From Gloeobacter kilaueensis JS1 (GTDB taxonomy: Bacteria; Cyanobacteriota; Cyanobacteriia; Gloeobacterales; Gloeobacteraceae), in the NCBI RefSeq assembly GCF_000484535.1, contig NC_022600.1:4208234-4272233 (forward strand): a DNA stretch of 64,000 nucleotides, written 5' to 3'. The translations under genes were made by a program, and so were the position numbers. The notes beneath the pieces were generated by a model, which searched no databases, had not been told where the DNA came from, and worked only from the letters and a program-made list of their open reading frames with translations. This document shows positions 1 to 7,292 of the stretch, piece after piece (the stretch's first letter is position 1; every line of letters starts with the position of its first letter).

Positions 1-563
1 AGCCTGTGCAGGGCGAGCATCGCCGGGTTGCCCCGGAAGTAAGCTTCGATGGCGCGGTTGGCGTTCGCCTTGTACTCGTCGCTGTCGAGGTACGGATCGA
101 AGCGCCCGCCCATGCCCCGGTGCCAGAGCATAGCCCGCATACACATCTCGGCAAATTCCATGTTGACCCGGTCGTGCCAGAGGTGGTGGAGCAGCCGGGG
201 CAGACGGCCCGTCTCGCCGCGCTCCATAAAGGCCAACAGCTCCGGGTGGGCGGTCGCCTCACCCCGCCAGATGCGCAGATCCGCCGTGTCCCCGGCGTAG
301 TGGTTGTGCAGTTCCAGGTACTCTTTGGGCAAAAAGTACTTGAAAAAAGGCAGCGGTTCGAGAAAGACGCGCTCGCCGATATAGAGCAGATCCCGCCAGT
401 AAAAGTCCATCGGTACGGCGTAGGCTTTGTAGATGCCGATAATCTGCATCAGGTTCTCGGGCGTGTCCGGCAGCATCGCTCCGCCCGCTTCGAGGCGATG
501 GACGATCTCGGCGTGGGGGTGGCGGGAGGGAGGCAGCTTGGCCCTGGTAGCAACGGCGTTCAT
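1..563 (-). CDS. CO2 hydration protein, ChpX/ChpY (CupB/CupA) family, 3' part outside window
   Basis: The minus-strand frame from ATG at 563 is open to the window edge (187 codons visible). It reads MNAVATRAKLPPSRHPHAE, then segments such as PENLMQIIGIYKAYAVPMDF, LRIWRGEATAHPELL and LLHHLWHDRVNMEFAEMCM, which match cyanobacterial CO2 hydration proteins (ChpX/CupB, ChpY/CupA). These proteins sit on a specialised NDH-1 complex and drive conversion of CO2 to bicarbonate at the membrane, coupled to electron transport. It is the third gene of an ndhF-ndhD-chp operon, 29 nt after ndhD. The end of the protein is cut off, and I cannot decide from this part whether it is the constitutive CupB or the inducible CupA type. 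No cupS-like gene is visible. Confidence 0.9.
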   Translation of the reverse strand, partial: MNAVATRAKLPPSRHPHAEIVHRLEAGGAMLPDTPENLMQIIGIYKAYAVPMDFYWRDLLYIGERVFLEPLPFFKYFLPKEYLELHNHYAGDTADLRIWRGEATAHPELLAFMERGETGRLPRLLHHLWHDRVNMEFAEMCMRAMLWHRGMGGRFDPYLDSDEYKANANRAIEAYFRGNPAMLALHR

Positions 564-592
564 CGAATCGCTCCTGGTAGTGGAATCGGTAT

Positions 593-2086
593 CTAGTGCA
601 GGCTGAGCTTGGCGACGGGCACCGGGCGGGGCACAGCGGCGGCAAGGGCGTCGGTGGTGCTCTCAGACCAGTGGGTGAGCCACGAGGGCTGGATGCCCAG
701 AACAAAGATGAGGGCGACCAGCACCAGCGCCGGGATGCGCTCGGACCAGCGGATGGTCGGATAGTAGGCGCGGGAGTTGTCGAGGCGGCCAAAGCAGGTG
801 CGGCTGAGGAGAATGACGAAGTAGACAGCCGTGAGGCCGCTGCAGACCACACAGAGCAGGGTCGCCACCGGAAAGACGGGGAAGCTGCCCTGCAGGACGA
901 GAAATTCGGCAATAAAGCCCACCAGACCGGGGATACCGGCGCTCGCCATCCCTGCCAGCACCAGTAGAGCGCTCGCCAGAGGCAGGCCGCGCACCGGATT
1001 CATCAGGCCGTTGAGCACGTCGAGGTCGCGGGTGCCGGCTTTTTCTTCGATGATGCCCACCAGATAAAACAGCACCGCGAGGATGAGGCCGTGGCTCACC
1101 ATCTGCAGGACGGCTCCCAGCAGGCTGAGGGGCGTCTCCGCCGCCAGCCCCAAAAGCACGTAGCCCATGTGGCCGATCGAACTGTAGGCGACCATGCGCT
1201 TGATGTCTTTTTGGGCAATCGCCGCGAACGCGCCGTAGATGGCGCTGATCGCTCCCAGGGTAGCGAGCCCCGGCGCGGTGAGGTTCCAGGTCTCAGGAAA
1301 AAGTCCCAGCCCAAAGCGCAACAGGCCGTAGGTGCCCAGCTTGGCGAGCACCCCGCCCAGCAAGATCGCCACCGGCGCGGACGCTTCGCAGTAGGCGTCC
1401 GGCAGCCAGGTGTGCAGCGGGAAGAGGGGCGTCTTGATTCCGAAGCCCAGCAATAGCAGGGTCAAGATCACCAGTTGGGCCGTGAGGGGCAGGGTGCGGG
1501 CAATATCCGAGTCGAGGGCAAAGGCCGCCGCTCCACCCAGCACCCCGATGCTCAAAAAAGCGCCCAGCAGCAAAAATCCGGAAACAGCGGTGTAGGTAAG
1601 AAACTTCATCGCCGCGTAGGCCCGCTTCGGGCTGCTGCCCCAGAGCAAGATGAGCAAGAACAAAGGCACCAGTTCCAGCTCATAAAAAAGCAAAAACAAC
1701 AGCAGATTTTGCGCGGTAAACGCCCCAGCCAGCCCGGCTGTCACCAATAGCAACAGCGCGTAGTAGAGCTGGGGGCGCTCGATCGTGCGGGAGCTGGTGT
1801 AGACCGCCACCCAGCCCAGCAGCGCATTGAGGGCCAGCATCAGCAGCGAGAGGCCGTCCACTCCCAGGCTGTAGTTAAGACCAAGCGGCTCGATCCAGGG
1901 CACAAACTCGCTAAACTGCATCGCTGCACTGCTCGGTTGAAACTGGAAAAATAGCCAGCCAGTCCAGAGCAAGAGGGCGGCGCTGACCGCGAGGGCCGCC
2001 TGCCGGGCGCGGGTGGCCCCCAGGTTGGGCCAGAAGCCGATGGCGACAGCCCCCGCCACCGGTAACCAGATAAGCGTGCTTAACAT
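593..2086 (-). CDS. ndhD: NAD(P)H-quinone oxidoreductase subunit 4 (NdhD3/D4 type)
   Basis: 497 residues, about 14 hydrophobic segments, with the antiporter-like core of NuoM/NdhD. The ELELVPLFLLILLWG region carries the conserved Glu in a membrane helix, and the stretch around KTPLFPLHTWLPDAY is the hallmark of the family. This subunit is a proton-pumping module of NDH-1. Placement between ndhF and the CO2 hydration gene marks it as the CO2-uptake paralogue (D3/D4) and not the respiratory NdhD1/D2; this is inference from context. The ATG at 2086 has a GGAG about 8 nt upstream, and the gene starts 18 nt after the ndhF stop, so they are almost surely co-transcribed. Confidence 0.95.
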   Translation of the reverse strand: MLSTLIWLPVAGAVAIGFWPNLGATRARQAALAVSAALLLWTGWLFFQFQPSSAAMQFSEFVPWIEPLGLNYSLGVDGLSLLMLALNALLGWVAVYTSSRTIERPQLYYALLLLVTAGLAGAFTAQNLLLFLLFYELELVPLFLLILLWGSSPKRAYAAMKFLTYTAVSGFLLLGAFLSIGVLGGAAAFALDSDIARTLPLTAQLVILTLLLLGFGIKTPLFPLHTWLPDAYCEASAPVAILLGGVLAKLGTYGLLRFGLGLFPETWNLTAPGLATLGAISAIYGAFAAIAQKDIKRMVAYSSIGHMGYVLLGLAAETPLSLLGAVLQMVSHGLILAVLFYLVGIIEEKAGTRDLDVLNGLMNPVRGLPLASALLVLAGMASAGIPGLVGFIAEFLVLQGSFPVFPVATLLCVVCSGLTAVYFVILLSRTCFGRLDNSRAYYPTIRWSERIPALVLVALIFVLGIQPSWLTHWSESTTDALAAAVPRPVPVAKLSLH

Positions 2087-2104
2087 TGGGGAATGCTCCG
2101 ATTC

Positions 2105-3967
2105 TTAGCGTGAGTGGAGGGCCAGACCGACCGTGTGCAGGGGCGGATGGGAAGAAGCCATCGTCACCGAGGCGTAGATGCCCAGGGCAACCACCCCGAG
2201 CAGGATGGTCAGCATATAGAACTGGGTGCGGCCATTGGTGCTGTACTTGAGCCCTTCGCCTCCAAACAGTGAGGCGTAACCGACCAGATTGACCAGGCCA
2301 TCGACGATGTGGCGATCGACCAGAAATACCAGCCGTGAGATCGAATCGACCAGAAAGACGACGCTGCGGCGATAGATTTCGGCCATGTAAAAGTCGTAGG
2401 CAAACAGTGCCTGCAACTTCGGCCAGGGCAGGGCGGCCAGCCTGAGGCGGATGCCCAAAACGCCCCCCCCAAAGCTGCCCACCGCCAGCAGCACAATGGC
2501 GGGCACAGAAAGACTCGATAGGGCCGGCAAAAGCCCGAGCTGCCAGAGAATAATGGGCAGGTGCAGCGCGACGCCAAACAGGGCCATCATCGGCAGCACC
2601 ATCAGCCAGCTCACCTCCGGCGAGCGCTCGGTCATCTGCTGGGGCTTGCCTAAAAATATCAAAGCAAAGGCGCGGCCCAGGGCATAAGCGCTCAGGGCGT
2701 TGACAGCCACCAGCAGCACCGCCAGCACCGGCTGGCTGGTCCACAGTACTCCGATGAGTTGCACGATGGGCCAGAAACCGGCGAAGGGCGGCAGGGCCAC
2801 CAGGCTCGCCCCCCCCACCAAAAAGGCAAGGGCAGTGAGGGGACGACGAGACCAGAGGCCACCGAACTGGGTGAGATCCTGGGTGACGCTGTTCCAGACT
2901 ACCGAGCCGATGCTCATCACCAAAAGCGCCATCGAGATCGAAAAGCTCAGTACCAGCAACAGCGCCGTCTGCGTCTGCCCGGCGGCGACGGCGATAAAGA
3001 CGATGCCCATGTAGGCGCTCACCAGATAGGAGAGCACCCGCGTGGTGTCCGTCTGGGCAAGGGAGATGAGGGTGCCCCCCAGGGCAGAGATAGCTCCGAT
3101 CGTGGCGAGCAGAGCCAGGGCAAAGGGCGAAATCGTAATCACCGGGGCGAGTTCGACCAGCACCCAGGCACCGGTGGTCACCACCAGGGCGTTGCGCAAG
3201 ATCGAAGCGGGCAGCGGCCCTTCCATCGCTTCGTCCAGCCACAGGTGCAGCGGAAACTGGGCGCACTTGCCGACCGGCCCGGCGATAAGCGCCACGGCGA
3301 TGAGCGTCGCCGGCAGCGGGTCGAGCCGGTGGGTCGCCGCCCAGCGCGCCAGATCGCTAAAGTTCCAGCTGCCCGCCAGCGGCAGCAGGGCAAGCACCCC
3401 CATCAGCAACAGCAAATCGCCGACGCGCTTGGTCAAAAAGGCGTCGCGGGCTCCGGAGACCACCAGCGGCTGGTTGAACCAGAAACCGACCAGCAAGTAG
3501 GTGCCGAGGGTGAGAATTTCAAGCAAAAAGTAACTGAAGAACAGCGACTGGCAGAGCACCAGGCCGCACATCCCCGCCTCAAAAAGGCCCAAAAACGAAA
3601 ACAGCCGCGCCCAGCCCCAGTCCATCTCCATGTAGCCGATCGCATAAATCTGGGCGAGCAAATTGAGTCCGGTAATCAACACCAGCGCGCCGACGGTGAG
3701 CGTCGAAATTTCGACTGGGACCGCGAGGGTCAGGCTCTGCAGGTGCAGCCAGGTAAAGCTGATCTCGCGGGCCGGTTGCCCCCAGATCCCGATGAGCGCC
3801 AAAAGCGAGTGGCTAAAAGCCAGCAGTGTCGTGACGACATTGACGTAGCCCGCCGGCCTGGGACCAGTGCGGCGGATAATACCCGGAAACCACAACAGAG
3901 CAGAAATCGCCCCCACCAGAGGATAGCAAGGAACTAGCCATACAGATTCGACCGCAGACATGAACAT
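2105..3967 (-). CDS. ndhF: NAD(P)H-quinone oxidoreductase subunit 5 (NdhF3/F4 type)
   Basis: 620 residues with many hydrophobic helices. The core motif GPVGKCAQFPLHLWLDEAME is the NuoL/NdhF quinone-side proton-channel signature, although the variant lettering (KCAQFPLHLWL) is that of the short CO2-uptake F3/F4 paralogues. It acts in the cytoplasmic membrane (or thylakoid, if present) as a proton-pumping subunit of the specialised NDH-1 complex that powers CO2 hydration. The ATG at 3967 has AAGGGA about 8 nt upstream. It is the first gene of the operon and diverges from a LysR gene across a 175-nt A+T-rich promoter gap. Confidence 0.95.
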   Translation of the reverse strand: MFMSAVESVWLVPCYPLVGAISALLWFPGIIRRTGPRPAGYVNVVTTLLAFSHSLLALIGIWGQPAREISFTWLHLQSLTLAVPVEISTLTVGALVLITGLNLLAQIYAIGYMEMDWGWARLFSFLGLFEAGMCGLVLCQSLFFSYFLLEILTLGTYLLVGFWFNQPLVVSGARDAFLTKRVGDLLLLMGVLALLPLAGSWNFSDLARWAATHRLDPLPATLIAVALIAGPVGKCAQFPLHLWLDEAMEGPLPASILRNALVVTTGAWVLVELAPVITISPFALALLATIGAISALGGTLISLAQTDTTRVLSYLVSAYMGIVFIAVAAGQTQTALLLVLSFSISMALLVMSIGSVVWNSVTQDLTQFGGLWSRRPLTALAFLVGGASLVALPPFAGFWPIVQLIGVLWTSQPVLAVLLVAVNALSAYALGRAFALIFLGKPQQMTERSPEVSWLMVLPMMALFGVALHLPIILWQLGLLPALSSLSVPAIVLLAVGSFGGGVLGIRLRLAALPWPKLQALFAYDFYMAEIYRRSVVFLVDSISRLVFLVDRHIVDGLVNLVGYASLFGGEGLKYSTNGRTQFYMLTILLGVVALGIYASVTMASSHPPLHTVGLALHSR

Positions 3968-4072
3968 CAGAACGTCCCTTCGCGCAGACTAAATAGTTGT
4001 CTCCCGGCAACCTGGCAACCCCATGCCCGCCGCCCTACTGGTATGTTAAAGAATGGTTACATTTAATTAAAG

Positions 4073-4094
4073 TCAATGATTCTTATATAATCCA
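4073..4094. promoter_or_regulatory. Putative LysR-type (NdhR/CcmR-like) operator between ndhF and the LysR gene
   Basis: TCAATG, a 10-nt spacer and AATCCA lie in the divergent promoter gap. The left half equals the first half of the NdhR motif as I remember it for Synechocystis (TCAATG-N10-ATCGAT); the right half is only a partial match. The surrounding 60 bp are the only A+T-rich stretch here and contain several TATAAT-like hexamers. The assignment is tentative. Confidence 0.4.
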
Positions 4095-4142
4095 TAGAAC
4101 CCAGTCTATATTGAAAGTGCAAACGTTCGAGGTCTGGTTCCG

Positions 4143-5105
4143 ATGCAGGTAACGCTTCATCAGTTGCAGCTTTTTCAGGTAGTGGCGCGGCACTTGAGCT
4201 ACACGCGGGCGGCGGAGGAGCTGTTTTTAACCCAGCCGACCGTCTCGATGCAGATCAAGCAACTGACAAAGAGTATCGGCCTGCCTCTATTTGAGCAGAT
4301 TGGCAAGCGGCTGTACCTCACAGATGCCGGTCGCGAACTGCTCGTCACCTGCGAGGAGATCTCAAAACAGCTCGCTCGCTTTGAGATGACCGTAGCCGAC
4401 CTGCAGGGTCTAAAAAAAGGCTCGCTCAGGCTGGCGGTGGTGACGACGGCCAAGTACTTCGTGCCGCGCCTTCTGGGGCCTTTTTGTCAGCGCTATCCAA
4501 ATATCGATGTGTCGCTGAAGGTGACCAACCGGGGCCGGGTGCTGGAGCGGCTGAGCGCCAACTCCGAAGATCTTTATATTCTCGCCTCGCCCCCCGAAAA
4601 CTTTGAAGCCGAGGCCCAGCCGTTTCTGGCGGACGCGCTGGTGGTCCTCGCACCGGGGGATCATCCGCTTTCCCACCAGCGCAACATCCCGCTGGAGCGG
4701 ATTGCCCGCGAGCCGTTCTTGATGCGCGAGGTCGGCTCCGGCACCCGCCAGACGGTGCAGCGCATCTTTGACAAGTACAACCTCCAGCCCAACGTCAAGA
4801 TGCAGATCGGTAGCAGCGAGGCGATCAAGCAGGCGATCGCCGGTGGGCTGGGCATATCGATTTTGTCGCACCACGTCCTGGCCCTCGAAGGCGGCACCGA
4901 CAAACTGGCCATCCTTGATGTCGTCGGCTTTCCGATTCGCCGCCAGTGGCACGTCGTCTACGCCAAGGGCAAGGCACTCTCGGTGGTGGCCCGCACCTTC
5001 CTTGAATATCTCTTCAGTGAGGGGCAGCAGATAGCCGAGCGCACCAGCACGCCGATGCCTGAGCAACTCTACAGCTACCTGCTCGCCGCCGAAGGGGTCG
5101 AGTAG
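4143..5105 (+). CDS. LysR-family transcriptional regulator (RbcR/NdhR/CmpR group)
   Basis: 320 residues. Residues 1-65 form the winged helix-turn-helix (HQLQLFQVVARHLSYTRAAE, then LTQPTVSMQIKQL). Residues about 90-300 form the periplasmic-binding-like effector domain. The pattern, including LRLAVVTTAKYFVPRLLGPF, is that of the CbbR/RbcR/NdhR group, which senses photorespiratory or Calvin-cycle metabolites. It is divergent from the ndhF-ndhD-chp operon, the classic LysR arrangement, so the operon is its likely target (inference). The ATG at 4143 is used; the preceding GGTCTGGTTCCG offers only a weak ribosome-binding site. Confidence 0.9.
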   Translation: MQVTLHQLQLFQVVARHLSYTRAAEELFLTQPTVSMQIKQLTKSIGLPLFEQIGKRLYLTDAGRELLVTCEEISKQLARFEMTVADLQGLKKGSLRLAVVTTAKYFVPRLLGPFCQRYPNIDVSLKVTNRGRVLERLSANSEDLYILASPPENFEAEAQPFLADALVVLAPGDHPLSHQRNIPLERIAREPFLMREVGSGTRQTVQRIFDKYNLQPNVKMQIGSSEAIKQAIAGGLGISILSHHVLALEGGTDKLAILDVVGFPIRRQWHVVYAKGKALSVVARTFLEYLFSEGQQIAERTSTPMPEQLYSYLLAAEGVE

Positions 5106-5112
5106 CGATCCC

Positions 5113-5358
5113 TTAATCCTCGCCCTGCCAGCCGAGAGCCTGCCGGCTGTGCTTGAGGTCCTTCCAGAGATGGTTCATCTGTTGAAAGGCTTCTTCCGCT
5201 GTGATGTTGCCGCCGGTTTCGAGGGCACAGAGGTACTCTACCTGTCTGGCAAACTGCTGCAGGTTGGCATGAAAGAGCAACTTTTCGGGTGTGAACTCGC
5301 CTCGATAGGGCGTACTGGGATAAAGAAACTGTTCTAACTCGCGGTTGTTCTGAGACAT
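5113..5358 (-). CDS. Small conserved cyanobacterial protein (DUF7219-like)
   Basis: 81 residues, soluble, acidic, without signal or membrane segment. The core YRGEFTPEKLLFHANLQQF, followed by a Cys/Leu/Glu/Thr/Gly stretch, resembles a family of about 80-residue cyanobacterial proteins that I recall as DUF7219. No function is known to me. The start at 5358 has GAGG about 7 nt upstream (AGGAAGAGGTGCT). It is convergent with the LysR gene (7-nt gap). Confidence 0.75.
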   Translation of the reverse strand: MSQNNRELEQFLYPSTPYRGEFTPEKLLFHANLQQFARQVEYLCALETGGNITAEEAFQQMNHLWKDLKHSRQALGWQGED

Positions 5359-5577
5359 AGCACCTCTTCCTGGCTATAAAACTGGGCGCACCGCCCCCAA
5401 CCCCCCCGGCGGGGCACTACTATCGACACCTCAAGCTAAATAGGCGCAAAAGCACGGGTAAAAAGCTCACCCCAGCGTCGAATAACGGCGGCAGGGTAGG
5501 ATACTGCTGTAGCGTCCGTCCTGGCCATCGACATTGCGGGGACGCGCTGCTTTTGATCTGTCTTGGACCGCGATTGT

Positions 5578-6429
5578 ATGCGTATTCCCCGCCACGTCCT
5601 CGATCTCGACCTTCTGGAGCAGGGCCGCAGCTACTATCAAAAATTGTTCGACGAACAAAAACAGGCCCTTGGCCAGCGCCTGGGCGATCCGAACAGCGAT
5701 GCCGGTGCCATCCTGGCCGAATCCGGCAGCACCGCTCTCAATCTCTTGCGCTACCGCTCGGTCCTCGAACCGGGCAATCGGGAATTGCGCAGCCTGCTCG
5801 ATATCGCCTGTCTGCATCTGGGAGGACTGTTCGCCCTGGCGGCGATGCCTGCCGGCAGCGGCAGCTGGGGATTTGGACTGCCCACCGGTGAAAACATTCT
5901 GCTCAGGGGCACCGGACCTACCCCCCAAGCCAACGCCCGGCTGTGGATCGATAGCTTCTGCCTTGCGATCGTCGCCCGCCGCGACGAGGTGCTCGACAAT
6001 CTCGTGCATCTGCCCGAGCCGATCCTGCGCCACTCGCCGGTGGGCTGTCCAGAATACATGCACCTTTGCGTCGCTGCTCTACGCGATCTGCGCGCCGGAG
6101 CGGCGTCTACCGCCGATCGCGTCATCAAGGCGCTGCACGCTGCCAGTGAGCTTCTCGCGGCCCCCAAAGCCGATCCTTCCGTCGTTCAGCTGCGCACAGC
6201 CGAACTGGAGATGCTCGCCGCCCTGGCGGGCGGCGACGGTGCTGGTTTCAACCGCTTTACCCAGAAGACGATGACCCTGCAGCGGCTCTGTTGGGGCACG
6301 CGCCCGCGACTGCTCGATCCGCGCGGCTGGCTTTCGATCGTCGGGCTGGGCCTGGTCACCCACGCCCACCGCCAGGGCGAGCGGATCGTGATTCGCTCAG
6401 ATTACATCCCGGAAGTGCTGGTGTACTAA
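5578..6429 (+). CDS. Uncharacterised soluble protein, possibly Imm49-like
   Basis: 283 residues from ATG 5578 (MRIPRHVLDLDLLEQGR); a TTG at 5563 would add five residues. There is no signal peptide. The protein appears largely alpha-helical and Leu/Ala-rich, ending in a short strand-like tail (GERIVIRSDYIPEVLVY). The length and the start-to-end layout (a short basic start, helical body, and a C-terminal RGWLSIVGLGLVTHAHRQG segment) remind me of the Imm49 immunity family, but no toxin gene is adjacent and I hold this loosely. It overlaps the next, convergent gene by 4 nt. Confidence 0.7.
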   Translation: MRIPRHVLDLDLLEQGRSYYQKLFDEQKQALGQRLGDPNSDAGAILAESGSTALNLLRYRSVLEPGNRELRSLLDIACLHLGGLFALAAMPAGSGSWGFGLPTGENILLRGTGPTPQANARLWIDSFCLAIVARRDEVLDNLVHLPEPILRHSPVGCPEYMHLCVAALRDLRAGAASTADRVIKALHAASELLAAPKADPSVVQLRTAELEMLAALAGGDGAGFNRFTQKTMTLQRLCWGTRPRLLDPRGWLSIVGLGLVTHAHRQGERIVIRSDYIPEVLVY

Positions 6430-6629
6430 AAGGCGCTGCGCATCTGGCGGGCAACGCCATGGCCGGGGCATAGCTCCCATACGCGATTGCCCAGCCGGTA
6501 CCAGGTCGAGCGCTGGCCGCAGTGGGGACAGTTCGACCAGAGCCGGACCAGATGCAGCGGCGTGTGCATGTCAAAGAAGATTTCGTCCTCCGAGCCGGAG
6601 CCGCCGGGACGAATGACGCGGGACGGCAT
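6426..6629 (-). CDS. Small zinc-ribbon-like protein
   Basis: 67 residues from ATG 6629, chosen because AGGGG lies about 7 nt upstream. It contains CPHCGQRSTWYRLGNRVWEL followed by CPGH, a CxxC...CxxH set that could bind one zinc ion. The first 25 residues are polar and probably disordered. I do not recognise the family. The 3' end overlaps the convergent upstream gene by 4 nt. Confidence 0.6.
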   Translation of the reverse strand: MPSRVIRPGGSGSEDEIFFDMHTPLHLVRLWSNCPHCGQRSTWYRLGNRVWELCPGHGVARQMRSAF

Positions 6630-6730
6630 GACAACCCCTGAAACCGATTGCGAATCACACAACGGTTGTTTCTATTGTGAAAAGTTTGGCGCAAAAAAGA
6701 TTCAAAAATTGATATTTGGCAACAAACCGG

Positions 6731-7213
6731 TTATTTCGGTCGGTGGTAGACGACGTAGACCGAGCAGGGGGCGTGGTGAAGCACGTAGTTGCTCACCGAG
6801 CCCAAAAAAAGGGCGCTGAGGGTCGAGCGGCCCCGGCGGCCAATCACGATCAGATCCGCCTGCCAGCTCACTGCCAGCTCACAGATCTTGCGGCCCGGAT
6901 GGCCTGCCACCTGGGTCGTCTCAGCCACCAGACCGGCGGCCTCCGCCTCGCTCTTGTGCGCTTCGAGTAGATCGAGCCCGCTCTGCTCGAAGCGCCGGTA
7001 ACTTTCGAGGTAGAGCCTGAGCGGTTCGTCGTCGAGGGAAGGATAGAACTGTCCGGGCAGCGACAGGGGCAGGGCGGGGCTGCCCTCCTCGTCCCCCGAG
7101 AGCACGTGCAGCAGCTGCAGGTGGGCTTTTGTGGCTCGGGCCAGTTCCAGCGCGGCGGCAAAGACGGCCCTGCCCGCTTCGCTCAGATCGAAGGCTACCA
7201 GGATCCTTTGCAT
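6731..7213 (-). CDS. Universal stress protein (UspA family)
   Basis: 160 residues with the single Usp fold: start MQRILVAFDLSEAGRAVFAA, and the nucleotide-binding loop GRRGRSTLSALFLGSVSNYV, which fits the G-x2-G-x9-G(S/T) pattern of ATP-binding Usp proteins. It is a cytoplasmic stress-linked nucleotide-binding protein of unknown exact task. GGGAGGG lies just upstream of the ATG. It follows ppsA on the same strand after 79 nt and may be co-transcribed with it. Confidence 0.92.
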   Translation of the reverse strand: MQRILVAFDLSEAGRAVFAAALELARATKAHLQLLHVLSGDEEGSPALPLSLPGQFYPSLDDEPLRLYLESYRRFEQSGLDLLEAHKSEAEAAGLVAETTQVAGHPGRKICELAVSWQADLIVIGRRGRSTLSALFLGSVSNYVLHHAPCSVYVVYHRPK

Positions 7214-7292
7214 CTACCCTCCCACCGATTCGAGTCAGTAACTTCCAGCCTACCGGCTCCGCCGCTTCTTGTGGGTGTGCTGGCCGCAACCG

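Noticed and set aside
1911-3266. Long open frame (451 codons) on the minus strand across ndhF and ndhD
   Set aside because: It is out of frame with the clear ndhF protein, rich in Arg/Pro/Gly as GC-rich shadow frames are, and matches no family.
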